Below, piece after piece: positions 24,413 through 33,864 of a stretch of 64,000 nucleotides of DNA. How positions within the stretch are numbered: position 1 is the first letter of the stretch; each line of letters begins with the position of its first letter. The translations under genes were made by a program, and so were the position numbers. Origin of the DNA: Candidatus Binataceae bacterium (GTDB taxonomy: Bacteria > Desulfobacterota > Binatia > Binatales > Binataceae). The notes beneath the pieces are model-generated. The model was not told where the DNA came from and did not search any database. It saw only the letters and a list, made by a program, of their open reading frames with translations. The stretch covers positions 124,001 through 188,000 of the forward strand of contig DATGHL010000012.1 in assembly GCA_035308025.1 (NCBI GenBank). The letters are read 5' to 3'.

Positions 24413-25336
24413 ATGTTATCCCGTAAGCAAATCCTTTCAGCGATGGCCGGAGTAGCGATGATGGCGATGCCCGTCACCGCCTTGGCCAAGCATCGTGGAG
24501 ACAACTACAATCCGCGTCCATACGCCTACCACGACCGGGGCTTTCATAACGGCTGGGCGCAGCATCGGCTAGCCACCGCCGAGCCCTCTTTCAATCCACA
24601 TCGATACTATGCGGAGCCGCGAGTCGCGCCGAACTGGTATGGCCGCAACGATAATCAGGGAGCGAGGCGCTACTGGGCTGAGCCACGACCGATAGGCTGG
24701 AACAACAATCAAGAACCGCGACGCTACTGGGCGCAACCGCAACCGACCGGCTGGAACAACGGCTATCCGCCGAGTTGGAATCGCAATTATCAATGCGACG
24801 ACGACGGCGACGGAGATAGCTGCCGGTGGACTAACAACTACGGCTCGCAGTACTGGCAGAACAACGGTGGTTATAATTACGGCGCGCCCTATTCCTGGTA
24901 CCAGGCGCAGCCGCCAGCCAACCTCGGTATCGCTCAGCAACGCGCCTGGCTGATTAATCGTCGCCAGCGCGCGATGGGGATTATTGCCCGGATGCGCGCG
25001 CGGGGTGACAACCGCGGCGCCAATCGGATGCTCGGGGTTGTGCGTGGACTGGATCAGCGGATCGCCTCGCTCAATCGCCGGATCGGCTACAATGGCAATC
25101 CGGGTTACGCGCCGGCCGCCTACGGTCCGTCAGCTTTCGCGCCGAACGCGGCCTATGGGCAGGGCGTCAACTATCCGGCCTCCTCGCCGCTCTCCGCGCT
25201 GCTGACCGGCGCTGCGCCGTACTACGGCAACAGCAATTATGGCAACGCCAGCCAGTACTACGGCAACACGGCCTATGGCAGTCCGACCACGAATGCACTG
25301 GTCGCGGCGCTGCCGCTGCTACTCGGCGCGCATTAG
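24413..25336 (+). CDS. Secreted Tyr/Asn-rich low-complexity protein
   Basis: A 307-residue exported protein with a signal peptide at residues 1-25 (AMAGVAMMAMPVTALAK). Residues 30-190 are rich in Tyr, Asn, Trp, Arg and Pro and contain imperfect tandem units such as RRYWAEPRPIGWNNN and RRYWAQPQPTGWNNG. A basic helical segment lies near 175-225 (QQRAWLINRRQRAMGIIARM), followed by a Tyr/Gly/Ala/Asn tail. An exact AAGGAGGT at 24397-24404 and the terminator just downstream suggest strong independent expression. It could be a matrix, surface or adhesive protein; the family is not recognised. Confidence 0.8.
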   Translation: MLSRKQILSAMAGVAMMAMPVTALAKHRGDNYNPRPYAYHDRGFHNGWAQHRLATAEPSFNPHRYYAEPRVAPNWYGRNDNQGARRYWAEPRPIGWNNNQEPRRYWAQPQPTGWNNGYPPSWNRNYQCDDDGDGDSCRWTNNYGSQYWQNNGGYNYGAPYSWYQAQPPANLGIAQQRAWLINRRQRAMGIIARMRARGDNRGANRMLGVVRGLDQRIASLNRRIGYNGNPGYAPAAYGPSAFAPNAAYGQGVNYPASSPLSALLTGAAPYYGNSNYGNASQYYGNTAYGSPTTNALVAALPLLLGAH

Positions 25337-25358
25337 AGCTAACGTCTGAACTTGGGAA

Positions 25359-25389
25359 AACGCCCCGCCGTACGGCGGGGCGTTTTTTT
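25359..25389 (+). terminator. Strong rho-independent terminator
   Basis: A near-perfect stem (AACGCCCCGCC with GGCGGGGCGTT around GTAC) is followed by seven Ts. It ends the secreted-protein gene and, being symmetric, may also act on the convergent LLM gene. Confidence 0.93.
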
Positions 25390-25414
25390 AGCGTGTCGCG
25401 ACGAGATCAATTTG

Positions 25415-26437
25415 TCAGGAAGATTTTGCGAGCGGCCATGCCTGCGCCAGCGTCTCCATGGCGCGCAGGATACGTGTGCGCTTTTCCGTGGGGTCTTTTG
25501 CATATGAGACGAATTGCAACGCTGTCGAGGTAATGCCTGCGCGCTCGTATTCGCGCAGGCGGGCGGCGACTTTTGCCGGCGGGCCGAAGACGTAGATCGC
25601 CTCCATCATCGAGTCGGGCATCAGGGATAGCGCCTTCTTACGATCGCCCGCAGCCCAGGCGTCGAAGACCGCGCCAGCTTCATTCTCGTAACCGAGCCAG
25701 CGGAAGAATTTGTTGTACTGCGGCACCGTCACGTACGCGGTCAATTCGCGACGGAGATTCTCGCGCACAACGTTTTCATCTTCATCGATCGCGACCAAGA
25801 TGCGGCAGGCAATATCGAGTGTGGTGGTGTCGCGGCCGGCCTTGCGCGCGCCCTCGTGGATCGGCGCGAGCATCTTCGCGAAGGTCTCGGGCGTGATGTA
25901 GTTGACGATTACGCCGTCGCCGATTTCCGCGGCCACCCGCAGCATCTGCTCCCCTTGCGCACCGACATAGATTGGCGGCGGCGATTCAGGCCGGGCGGCC
26001 AAACGGAAGCCGTTGATGCGCACGGTCTTGCCTTCCATCGTGACTTTTTCGCCGCTGAAAGCCGCGCGGATCGCAGCGACCGTCTCGCGCAAGCGCGTCA
26101 TCGGCAGCCGATACGGCACGCCCATCCAATTCTCGACAATGGTCGGCGTCGAGATGCCGACGCCGAGGATGAAGCGGCCGCCCGAGAGCTGCTGGAGGCC
26201 CGCGGCCGACAGTGCGATCAGCGCCGGCGGGCGGGTGAAAACCGGCACGATCGCGGTGCCAAGCCGCATCCGCTCGCTGATCGTCGCGGCCGCCGCGACC
26301 GGAGTAATCGCGTCGCCCTGAAAAGTCTCGTAGGTCCAGGCGTCGCTATAGCCGAGCTGTTCGGCGCGGCGCACCAGTTCACCAAAGTGGCGGCCGTGAA
26401 AGCCTTCGAGCGGAATCGTGATTCCCAAGCGCATCAT
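25415..26437 (-). CDS. LLM class (probably F420-dependent) oxidoreductase
   Basis: A 340-residue luciferase-like TIM barrel that uses F420 or FMN. The N-terminus MRLGITIPLEGFHGRHFGEL is followed by RAEQLGYSDAWTYETF, then GRFILGVGISTPTIVENWMG and PIYVGAQGEQMLRVAAEIGDG. This is the set usual for F420-dependent LLM enzymes. Which cofactor is used cannot be fixed by eye. ATG 26437 is preferred to the upstream TTG 26446 because GAGG lies about nine bases before it. It follows the large FAD/Fe-S enzyme by 36 bp and is probably in its operon. Confidence 0.87.
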   Translation of the reverse strand: MMRLGITIPLEGFHGRHFGELVRRAEQLGYSDAWTYETFQGDAITPVAAAATISERMRLGTAIVPVFTRPPALIALSAAGLQQLSGGRFILGVGISTPTIVENWMGVPYRLPMTRLRETVAAIRAAFSGEKVTMEGKTVRINGFRLAARPESPPPIYVGAQGEQMLRVAAEIGDGVIVNYITPETFAKMLAPIHEGARKAGRDTTTLDIACRILVAIDEDENVVRENLRRELTAYVTVPQYNKFFRWLGYENEAGAVFDAWAAGDRKKALSLMPDSMMEAIYVFGPPAKVAARLREYERAGITSTALQFVSYAKDPTEKRTRILRAMETLAQAWPLAKSS

Positions 26438-26473
26438 ATAGATCAACCTCGATTTTTAGCCGGTCTCGATTTT

Positions 26474-29344
26474 TCAGCCGTCCGTGAGGCCGGCGCTGCC
26501 CATCAGGTTCAAGGCCTGCGCCAGATGGAGCGGATGGCGGTCAGAGCAGAATTGCCGAATTTGCGTGCGGCAGGCAAATCCATCGGCGATGATCAATGTT
26601 TCGGGCGTGCTGCCGCGCACTGCCGGCATCAGCACACGCTCCGCGATCGTGCGCGAAACCTCGAAACGATCCTTGCCATAGCCGAACGCGCCGGCCATCC
26701 CGCAGCATCCGCTGTCAGGCGTATCGACGACCAGCCCGCGTGCACGTCCGAGCACGGCGAGTTCCGAGCCCATGCCGGCCAGCGCCTTATGATGACAATG
26801 GCCGTGGACCAGCGCTCGCCCTTCGTGCGCGGGCATCGCGATATTCGGCGCCTGCGCATTGATGAACTCGTCGAACAGCAAGGCCTGACTGGCCAGGCGG
26901 CGCGCCGCGCTGCTGCGCGGAAACATCGAGGGCAACTCGTCGCGCAAGGTGAGGAGACAACTCGGCTCGACACCAACGATCGGCGTCCCACTCTCGACAA
27001 AGGGTCGCAGCACGTCGAGAACTTCGACCAGCCGCGCCCGTCCCGCATCGAGCATCCCGGCTTCGTAGAGCGGATGGCCGCAGCATAGATCGCGCGCCGG
27101 AATGACGACGCGGAAGCCCGCCCGCTCCATCACCTCGGTCGCCGCAATCGCGACCGCGGGCTCGAAGAAATTCGTGAACGTGTCGGGGAACAGCACGACT
27201 GCGGGCGCCGAGGCGTTCAAACTTTGGCGGCGCGAAAACCAGGCGCGAAAAGTCTCGCGCGCGAAGACCGGCAGCGCGCGCTCACGATGGAATCCGAGCA
27301 TCGCGCGCGAGAGCCCGGCCAGTGGGCCGCTCGAAAACAGATTCGCAATGCGCGGCGCGGCTGACGCTATCCGGGCGAACTCGTGGATATGGCCGAAGAA
27401 GCTCGCCTGCAGCGGCCGCCGATGGAGCTGGTAATAGTGCGAAAGGAACTCCGCCTTGTACGCCGACATATCGATCGCGGCGGGACACTCGCTCTTGCAC
27501 GCCTTGCAGGAGAGGCAGAGTTCGAGGCTTTGGTAGAGCGTGTCGTCCGCGAGCCCGTCGCGCAGGCCGCCGGTCAGCGCTTCGTAGAGCAGGTGGGCGC
27601 GCCCGCGCGTCGAATGCATCTCTTCGCGCGTCGCCATATATGACGGACACATCGTGCCGGCGTCGGTCTTACGGCATTTGCCGAGCCCCACGCATTTGAG
27701 CGCCGCGCCCGCGAGTCCGCCCTCCGCACTGAAATCGAAGTGCGTGCGCAGGCTCGCCGGATCGGGCAGCGGACGGACGCGCAGATGGGCGTCGAGCGGC
27801 TCGGGATCGACGATCACGCCGGGGTTCATCCGCCCAGCAGGATCAAAGGCTCGTTTGAACTCGCGGAAAGCTCCGATCAACTCAGCGCCGAACATCCGCG
27901 GCAGCAGTTCGGAGCGCGCGAGGCCGTCGCCATGCTCGCCGGAAAGCGAGCCGCCGAACTCCGTCACCAGCTCAGCCAGATCGATCATCGCGGCGCGGAA
28001 CTTCGCGATCCCGTCGGCGGTGAAGAAATCAAAGTTGACGCGGCAGTGAACGCAACCCTCGCCGAAATGTCCATAGTAGGTTGCGGCGGCGAGATCGTAG
28101 CGCGCCAACATCGGGACGAACCGCCGCAGAAAGTCACCGAGCCGCGCCGGCGGCACAGCGCAATCCTCCGCTCCCGGCCAGGTGCGCGGATGGCCGGGGA
28201 TCAGCGCTCCGGCGCCGAGTCCGGATTCGCGAATCCCCCACACGGCGCGCTGCTCGGCCGCGTCCGTCAATACTACCGCACCGCGGCACGCTTTCACATT
28301 TGCGGCGCGCCGTCTGACCGTCTCGGCGACTCCGCGAACCTCGTCGGCGGTGGTGCCCGCAAGCTCCATCACCAGAAAGGCGCGGCCTGCCGGCAGCAAC
28401 TCGACGGCCGCCATTCCCTTCGCCCGCGCAAAATCCGGTAGATGATGATCGAAGCCTTCAAGCGCGTCGGGCCGATACTCGAGCAGCCACGGCGTCTGAT
28501 CGGCCGCGGCAAAGACGTCGTAGAAGCCCATCACGACGAGCGCGATCGCCGCCGGCGTCGGCACGAGATGCACCGTCGCGCTGAGTACGACGGCGAGCGT
28601 ACCCTCGGAGCCAACGATCGCGCGCGCCAGATTGAAGCCGTTTTCGGGCAATAGCTGATCAAGATTGTAGCCCGAGACGCGACGCGGAATTTTCGGATAA
28701 CGCTCGCGGACGCGATCGCCGTAACGTTCGGCTAGCTGATGCAGCGTTGCATCGAGTGCGATCATGCGGGCATCCGGCGGAGCGCTCGCCTCGCCGCCGC
28801 GCCGCGCGTCACCGAGCGTCAGCCGCGCGCCGTCGTAGAGCAGGACCTCAAGCGCCGCGACGTTATCGACTGTCTTGCCGTAGGCCGCCGAATGAGCACC
28901 GCAGGAATTGTTGCCGATCATGCCGCCGATCGTGCATCGATCCTTGGTCGTCGGATCGGGCGCGAAGAACAATCCATGCCCGCTTGCCGCCGCGTTAAGC
29001 TGCGCCTGCACGACCCCCGGCTCGACCGTCGCGAGCCGCCGCGCCGGATCGATCGCGCGGACGGCATTCATATATTTCGAGAAATCCAGCACGATGCCGT
29101 TGGTCGTGGTCTGACCGGCGAGCGCGGTGCCGCCGCCGCGCGAGAGAATCGGCAGGCCGTTCTCGCGCGCCAGCGCGACGGTCCGGATAACGTCGCCGTT
29201 GTGCCGCGGGATGACGACGCCCGCCGGCAGGCGGCGGTAGTTCGAGGCGTCGGTAGAATAGAGCGCACGGGCGGCCGCGTCGAAACGGACTTCCCCGTCA
29301 ATCGAGCGGCGCAATTCGCCGGCCAGCACGTCAAGCGAAACCAT
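26474..29344 (-). CDS. Fused FAD-linked oxidase and Fe-S (CCG) dehydrogenase
   Basis: A 956-residue fusion of a GlcD-like FAD dehydrogenase and a GlcF-like iron-sulfur subunit, the architecture of YdiJ and respiratory D-2-hydroxyacid dehydrogenases. Residues about 35-180 form the PCMH FAD domain (RGGGTALAGQTTTNG, then GGMIGNNSCGAHS). The FAD-oxidase C domain follows to about 510. 4Fe-4S ligands occur in CVGLGKCRKTDAGTMCPSY (about 555) and CLSCKACKSECPAAID (about 611). A CCG domain with DSGCCGMAGAFGYGKD (about 885) ends it. It probably oxidises a 2-hydroxyacid to the 2-oxoacid, feeding quinones. Confidence 0.92.
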   Translation of the reverse strand: MVSLDVLAGELRRSIDGEVRFDAAARALYSTDASNYRRLPAGVVIPRHNGDVIRTVALARENGLPILSRGGGTALAGQTTTNGIVLDFSKYMNAVRAIDPARRLATVEPGVVQAQLNAAASGHGLFFAPDPTTKDRCTIGGMIGNNSCGAHSAAYGKTVDNVAALEVLLYDGARLTLGDARRGGEASAPPDARMIALDATLHQLAERYGDRVRERYPKIPRRVSGYNLDQLLPENGFNLARAIVGSEGTLAVVLSATVHLVPTPAAIALVVMGFYDVFAAADQTPWLLEYRPDALEGFDHHLPDFARAKGMAAVELLPAGRAFLVMELAGTTADEVRGVAETVRRRAANVKACRGAVVLTDAAEQRAVWGIRESGLGAGALIPGHPRTWPGAEDCAVPPARLGDFLRRFVPMLARYDLAAATYYGHFGEGCVHCRVNFDFFTADGIAKFRAAMIDLAELVTEFGGSLSGEHGDGLARSELLPRMFGAELIGAFREFKRAFDPAGRMNPGVIVDPEPLDAHLRVRPLPDPASLRTHFDFSAEGGLAGAALKCVGLGKCRKTDAGTMCPSYMATREEMHSTRGRAHLLYEALTGGLRDGLADDTLYQSLELCLSCKACKSECPAAIDMSAYKAEFLSHYYQLHRRPLQASFFGHIHEFARIASAAPRIANLFSSGPLAGLSRAMLGFHRERALPVFARETFRAWFSRRQSLNASAPAVVLFPDTFTNFFEPAVAIAATEVMERAGFRVVIPARDLCCGHPLYEAGMLDAGRARLVEVLDVLRPFVESGTPIVGVEPSCLLTLRDELPSMFPRSSAARRLASQALLFDEFINAQAPNIAMPAHEGRALVHGHCHHKALAGMGSELAVLGRARGLVVDTPDSGCCGMAGAFGYGKDRFEVSRTIAERVLMPAVRGSTPETLIIADGFACRTQIRQFCSDRHPLHLAQALNLMGSAGLTDG

Positions 29345-29426
29345 CGCCGGGGATTCTAGTGCAGTCGCGCGCCGTCCACGATAGACTCAGCGCGCTCATT
29401 GGTTGCTCGGGCGCAGGAGCGATGTC

Positions 29427-29975
29427 GTGCCGAAATGGACTTTCCGCCGTGACCTTCAAGACGTAAGGCTGCGCAAGATTGCGCTCGCATTCTTAGTCGC
29501 GTGGGGCCTGACGATTTTCGTCGGCTGGCTGTTGATCGACGCTTCTGCCGCAACCCATCGGGTTGACTACGAGCGCGACGTCTTCTTCGCGTGGCTCGGA
29601 GAACTGCTTTTCTTCACCGTCGTGGGCCTGGCGATTTCGATTGTGTCGCTGGAAAAGCCCGAAAACCCTTATGCGAAGAGTCTCAATGACCGCATTAAAA
29701 TCCTGTTCGGAACAACGGACATTCCGGATACGGTGCTCCACTACTACGCCCAGCAAATGGTAAAAATGGCGAGTTGTGCATCAACCGCCACACGCGAAAT
29801 CGAGATTCGAGAGTACCGGAGCGATCTGCTTGCCTACGAAGTCGAGGTCTGTACCGACTACCAGATTAAAAACCTGTTGCAGGATCGCGAGTCCCTCAAC
29901 GAATCGATGATTTTCTTGAAGCCTGACGAATTCGGGCAGGGCGAGCAGCGGCTCGGGACGGTTACGTCGATCTAA
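29427..29975 (+). CDS. Membrane protein, N-terminal part of an interrupted gene
   Basis: A 182-residue frame starting at GTG 29427, seven bases after AGGAG. Two membrane segments lie near residues 20-42 (ALAFLVAWGLTIFVGWLLI) and 60-78 (WLGELLFFTVVGLAISIV), then a soluble domain begins. The frame ends with TAA at 29973-29975, but coding-like sequence continues in the same frame to 30386. The downstream sequence begins LGGQERLQTPIQIG, so the stop may be a CAA (Gln) to TAA change. The family is not recognised. The truncated product may still be made. Confidence 0.65.
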   Translation: MPKWTFRRDLQDVRLRKIALAFLVAWGLTIFVGWLLIDASAATHRVDYERDVFFAWLGELLFFTVVGLAISIVSLEKPENPYAKSLNDRIKILFGTTDIPDTVLHYYAQQMVKMASCASTATREIEIREYRSDLLAYEVEVCTDYQIKNLLQDRESLNESMIFLKPDEFGQGEQRLGTVTSI

Positions 29976-30386
29976 CTAGGCGGCCAGGAACGGCTGCAAA
30001 CCCCGATCCAGATTGGGCGCGACGGCTTCAACACCTCGATTTCCATCGGAATCGGCCCGCGAGCCACCACCCGGCTCAAATTCAAATACAAAATCTGGAT
30101 GAAAGCGGGCGAAGAGCAGAGTGTATTCCCGCAGAGACTCGTCGAAACCTACACGATGAAAATCACGAGCCGCTGCAGTCCGGACCCGCAGGTAAAGGTC
30201 GGGGACTTCGAAGACCAGACGCTGCTGTTCGCGCAGCCCTTCGAGCTGCCCAAGGTTAACGCGGCCTCCCCAGGTGAAAAACTGTTCACCTTCGTGCTGA
30301 AGCCACCGCTGGAATCGCATGCCAATGCTATCGCGATGCGAACGCCAGTCCGCCGTGGAGCGCCGGAGCCGACGCAGTATCCGTGA
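29976..30386 (+). pseudogene. C-terminal continuation of the interrupted membrane protein
   Basis: The reading frame of the preceding gene stays open for 136 more codons after the TAA and ends with TGA at 30384-30386. It includes GRDGFNTSISIGIGPRATTR and LVETYTMKITSRCSPDPQVK. No independent ribosome site precedes the internal ATG at 30099. The simplest reading is one gene of about 319 residues with a nonsense mutation; stop-codon readthrough or a sequencing error are the alternatives. Confidence 0.6.
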
Positions 30387-30575
30387 ACAAGGCGACCTTG
30401 CTCGCTGCGATCGCCGTTGCTAAACTATCGACTGGTGAAGGTCCATCCAATGCAAGGCGTCGAAAAGAGCGGCTAACTCAACCAAGGCCGAGCTTCTGCT
30501 AAACCGGCAGGAAGGCCCACACCGGTCGCGGGCAGCGCGTAGTCAGTCTCGCGTCAACCACCTAAACTGACCGGG

Positions 30576-31874
30576 ATGACCATATCATATATCGAGGATC
30601 TTGGCCGTCACCTTGGCGACGAGGTCACGATTCGAGGATGGCTTTACAACCGGCGCTCGAGCGGCAAAATCCATTTTCTGCTCATCCGCGACGGCACCGG
30701 AATTTGCCAGTGCGTCGCCTCGATGGCCGATCTCGGCGCCGAGGCCTTCGCGCAGGCCGACCATCTCGGCCAGGAGACTTCGCTCGAAGTGACCGGTTTG
30801 GTGCGCGAAGACAAGCGCGCGGCGGGCGGCCGCGAGCTCACAGTCACTAACTTCAAGGTCTGCGCGCCCGCCCTCGATTATCCGATCACACCGAAAGAGC
30901 ACGGGGTCGCCTTCCTACTCGATCAGCGTCATCTATGGATCCGTTCCTCGCGCCAGCACGCGATTTTGCGCGTCCGCAGTGAAGTCGAGGCGGCCTGCCG
31001 CGACTTCTTCCACGAGCGCGGCTTCGTGCTGTTCGATTCGCCGATTCTGACGCCCACCTCCTGCGAGGGCACCACCAATCTTTTCGAAATCGATTACTTC
31101 GGCGAGCGCAAGGCCTATCTCACGCAGAGCGGTCAGCTCTATGCCGAAGCCGGCGCTCTCGCCTTCGGCAAGGTCTATTGCTTCGGTCCGACCTTCCGCG
31201 CCGAGAAATCCAAGACGCGCCGCCATCTGACCGAGTTCTGGATGGTCGAGCCGGAGGTCGCCTGGTTCACGCTCGACGACGACATGCATCTCGCCGAGGA
31301 GTTCGTCGCTTACATCCTGTCGCGCGTACTCGATCGGCGGCGCGAAGAGCTGAAGGTGCTCGAACGCGACACGAGCAAGCTCGAATGCGCCGCGACGAAA
31401 CCCTATCCCCGTATCACCTACGACGAAGCTATATCCCGCCTGAAGGCAAAAGGAATGATGGTTAACTGGGGCGACGACCTCGGCGGCGACGAGGAGACCG
31501 CGCTCTCAAGCGATTTCGAGACGCCCGTGATGGTCCATCGCTACCCGTCGGCCTGCAAGGCTTTCTACATGAAACGCGATCCCGCGCGCACTGAGGTTGC
31601 GCTCTGCGTCGATATGCTCGCGCCGGAAGGCTATGGCGAGATTATCGGCGGCGGCCAGCGCGAGGACGATTACGAGACCTTACGCCAGCGCATCGTCGAT
31701 CACGGTCTGCCGCTCGAACCCTTCGACTGGTATCTCGACCTGCGCCGCTACGGCACGGTGCCCCACGCCGGCTTCGGCATGGGGATCGAACGGATGGTGG
31801 CGTGGTGCTGCGGTATACATCATATTCGCGAGGCCATCCCCTTCCCGCGCATGATGGAACGGCTCGAGCCGTGA
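30576..31874 (+). CDS. asnS: Asparaginyl-tRNA synthetase
   Basis: A 432-residue class IIb synthetase charging tRNA-Asn. The N-terminal OB-fold ([20 protein letters not shown]) binds the anticodon. The catalytic domain shows motif 2 ([20 protein letters not shown]) and motif 3 ([20 protein letters not shown]). [20 protein letters not shown] and [15 protein letters not shown] favour AsnRS over AspRS. The 190 bp upstream gap holds nothing recognisable. Confidence 0.95.
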   Translation: MTISYIEDLGRHLGDEVTIRGWLYNRRSSGKIHFLLIRDGTGICQCVASMADLGAEAFAQADHLGQETSLEVTGLVREDKRAAGGRELTVTNFKVCAPALDYPITPKEHGVAFLLDQRHLWIRSSRQHAILRVRSEVEAACRDFFHERGFVLFDSPILTPTSCEGTTNLFEIDYFGERKAYLTQSGQLYAEAGALAFGKVYCFGPTFRAEKSKTRRHLTEFWMVEPEVAWFTLDDDMHLAEEFVAYILSRVLDRRREELKVLERDTSKLECAATKPYPRITYDEAISRLKAKGMMVNWGDDLGGDEETALSSDFETPVMVHRYPSACKAFYMKRDPARTEVALCVDMLAPEGYGEIIGGGQREDDYETLRQRIVDHGLPLEPFDWYLDLRRYGTVPHAGFGMGIERMVAWCCGIHHIREAIPFPRMMERLEP

Positions 31875-31928
31875 CCTTTCCCGAAGACCCCGAGAATACA
31901 AAGTGAGACAGATGAGGCAACAGCGAAC

Positions 31929-33293
31929 ATGACGAACCGTTTGGGAGCCTATGCGATCGTGATCGGCGGCAGTCTGGCCGGCCTGATGAGCGCGCGCGTC
32001 CTGTCTGATCACTTCGACCAGGTCACGGTCTTCGAGCGCGACGCGCTGCCCGACGGCATTGTCCTGCACAAATCTGTTCCGCAGGGCAACCATCTGCACG
32101 CGCTGCTGCAAGGTGGGCAGCAGGTCCTGGCGGCGCTCTACCCGGGCTTCACCGACGAGTTGTGCGAACTCGGGGCGGTCCGCTGGCGACCGGGGATGGA
32201 CCTGGCTTTTTACTCCCCCGGCGGCAAATCCTTCAACCTCACCGGCTCAGTGCGCGAAGGACGCGACCTCGGCCTCGAGGCCCACAGCCAGAGCCGCGCC
32301 CTGCTCGAATCACTGGTGCGGCGGCGGACCGTAGCGATTCCCAACGTTAAGCTGGAGAGCGGCGTCGCCGTGCAGGCGCTGCCTTACGCCGACCGGCGTG
32401 TTCGCGGCGTCAGTTATGAGCGTGCAGGCGCCGCGCATTCGCTCGATGCCGACCTCGTGGTCGACGCGGGCGGCCGCGGCTCTCACGCTCCGCGCTGGCT
32501 GGCCGCGATGGGTTTTCCGGCGCCGCAAGAGACCACGATCGGCGTCGATTTCGCCTACACCAGCACGAAATTCCGTAAACCGGCAGCCTACGCCGAAGAA
32601 CCCATGATCCTGATCGGCGGCCGCCCGCCACAGCAACCCGCCGGCGGCGGCATTTTCCAAATCGAAAATGACGTCTGGCACGTCAGCTTGGCCGGGCGCT
32701 TCGGCGACTACCCACCTATCGACGAAGCGGGATTTTTTGCCTTCGCCAAGGCCCTGCCCTCGCCGCGCCTTTACGAGCTGATCAAGGATGCCGAGCGCCT
32801 CGACGACATCACGCATCATCGCTTTCCGACCAGTATCCAGCGCCACTACGAACGGATGCCGAGCTTCCCCGAGGGCTTCGTAATAATCGGCGACGCGATC
32901 TGCAGCTTCAATCCGGTCTACGGGCAAGGGATGACCTCGGCCGCGCTGCAAGTGCGCGCTTTTCAGGAACTGTTGAGTGAACGCGTGACGCAAAATCAGG
33001 GAATCGAGGGTCTGGCGGGCGCATTTTTCCCGAAGGCTGCCGAGGTCATCAGCACGCCGTGGACGCTGGCGGCGAATTTCGATTTCGCCTATCCGCAGAC
33101 GCGCGGCGAGCGCCCGCCTATGGTCGCCGAGGGTGCCCGCTACTTCGCAGCCCTCGACCTGCTCCAGGCCGAAGATGTCACCGTGCAGCGCGCAGTGCTC
33201 GAAGTCTTCCAACTCATGCAGCCGCTTTCCGCCCTCTGGGATGAGCCCCTGCGCAATCGCGTCTTTGCCAAATTGCAGACAATGGGCGACTGA
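31929..33293 (+). CDS. FAD-dependent monooxygenase-like protein
   Basis: A 454-residue flavoprotein of the 2-polyprenyl-6-methoxyphenol hydroxylase / geranylgeranyl reductase superfamily. The ADP-binding fold is AIVIGGSLAGLMSARVLSDH, followed by FERDALPD. The FAD ribityl motif is GDAICSFNPVYGQGMTSA near residue 320. A central DVVVDAGGRGSHAPRWL-type segment is also present. Hydroxylation or reduction of an aromatic or isoprenoid substrate is possible; the true substrate is unknown. It starts 54 bp after asnS and is followed by more than 500 bp without a firm gene. Confidence 0.85.
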   Translation: MTNRLGAYAIVIGGSLAGLMSARVLSDHFDQVTVFERDALPDGIVLHKSVPQGNHLHALLQGGQQVLAALYPGFTDELCELGAVRWRPGMDLAFYSPGGKSFNLTGSVREGRDLGLEAHSQSRALLESLVRRRTVAIPNVKLESGVAVQALPYADRRVRGVSYERAGAAHSLDADLVVDAGGRGSHAPRWLAAMGFPAPQETTIGVDFAYTSTKFRKPAAYAEEPMILIGGRPPQQPAGGGIFQIENDVWHVSLAGRFGDYPPIDEAGFFAFAKALPSPRLYELIKDAERLDDITHHRFPTSIQRHYERMPSFPEGFVIIGDAICSFNPVYGQGMTSAALQVRAFQELLSERVTQNQGIEGLAGAFFPKAAEVISTPWTLAANFDFAYPQTRGERPPMVAEGARYFAALDLLQAEDVTVQRAVLEVFQLMQPLSALWDEPLRNRVFAKLQTMGD

Positions 33294-33401
33294 CTTAACG
33301 CCCGTCCTCGCCGAGTTGTCCACAAAATCAGCTCGGCGGGTTCGACAAAATAAAGTTATCACTCGACGGTAGACTGACCGCGTCAGCTTATGCCGAGATA
33401 T

Positions 33402-33521
33402 TCATTTCTTTAATTTTACCAGCTCGCTGAATTCGGTCAGAAGAGCGCTATGCCAGTCCCAGTCCGGCACTTCGCGGAAAGCCTGATCGACAACAAATCG
33501 ATGCCGTACAACGGCTTCCAT
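33402..33521 (-). pseudogene. Short fragment of a possible decayed gene
   Basis: On the minus strand a short frame with coding-like composition ends at TGA (33402-33404) and contains REVPDWDWHSALLTEFSELV. An ATG at 33521 would give 39 residues, and the frame is open back to 33560. It is too short to identify. The remainder of 33294-33864 is AT-rich for this genome and shows no gene on either strand that I can support, so this stretch looks like degraded sequence. Confidence 0.3.
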
Positions 33522-33864
33522 AATCTGGAACGAGCGTTCAACAGCGGACCGCGGCCAGTTTTAGATATAAGCGTTTCTGATAATCTATCGCATCACGCGG
33601 CGGTTGATGCCGCGACGCGCTCGTCCCGATCTCGCTTGCATCAAAGCTGATTTCCACGAAACTCCGGTCGCAGCCCATTGCCGCAACTTTGCCCCCGCGC
33701 TAAACCACGAATCAGGGGCAGGCGCGGATTTGTTGGGAAACTCGGACGCGCGACGATGACGCAGGCGAGCTACCGGGTGGCGAAATCTACTGTGCGAGTG
33801 CCGGTGAAGTCGCAATCGGCAGTGTGACCGCGCGACCAACGGCTGTATCTAAAGGAGAGGCAAT

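Noticed and set aside
29973..29975. Selenocysteine readthrough at the interrupted membrane protein
   Set aside because: The stop is TAA, not TGA, so tRNA-Sec cannot explain it.
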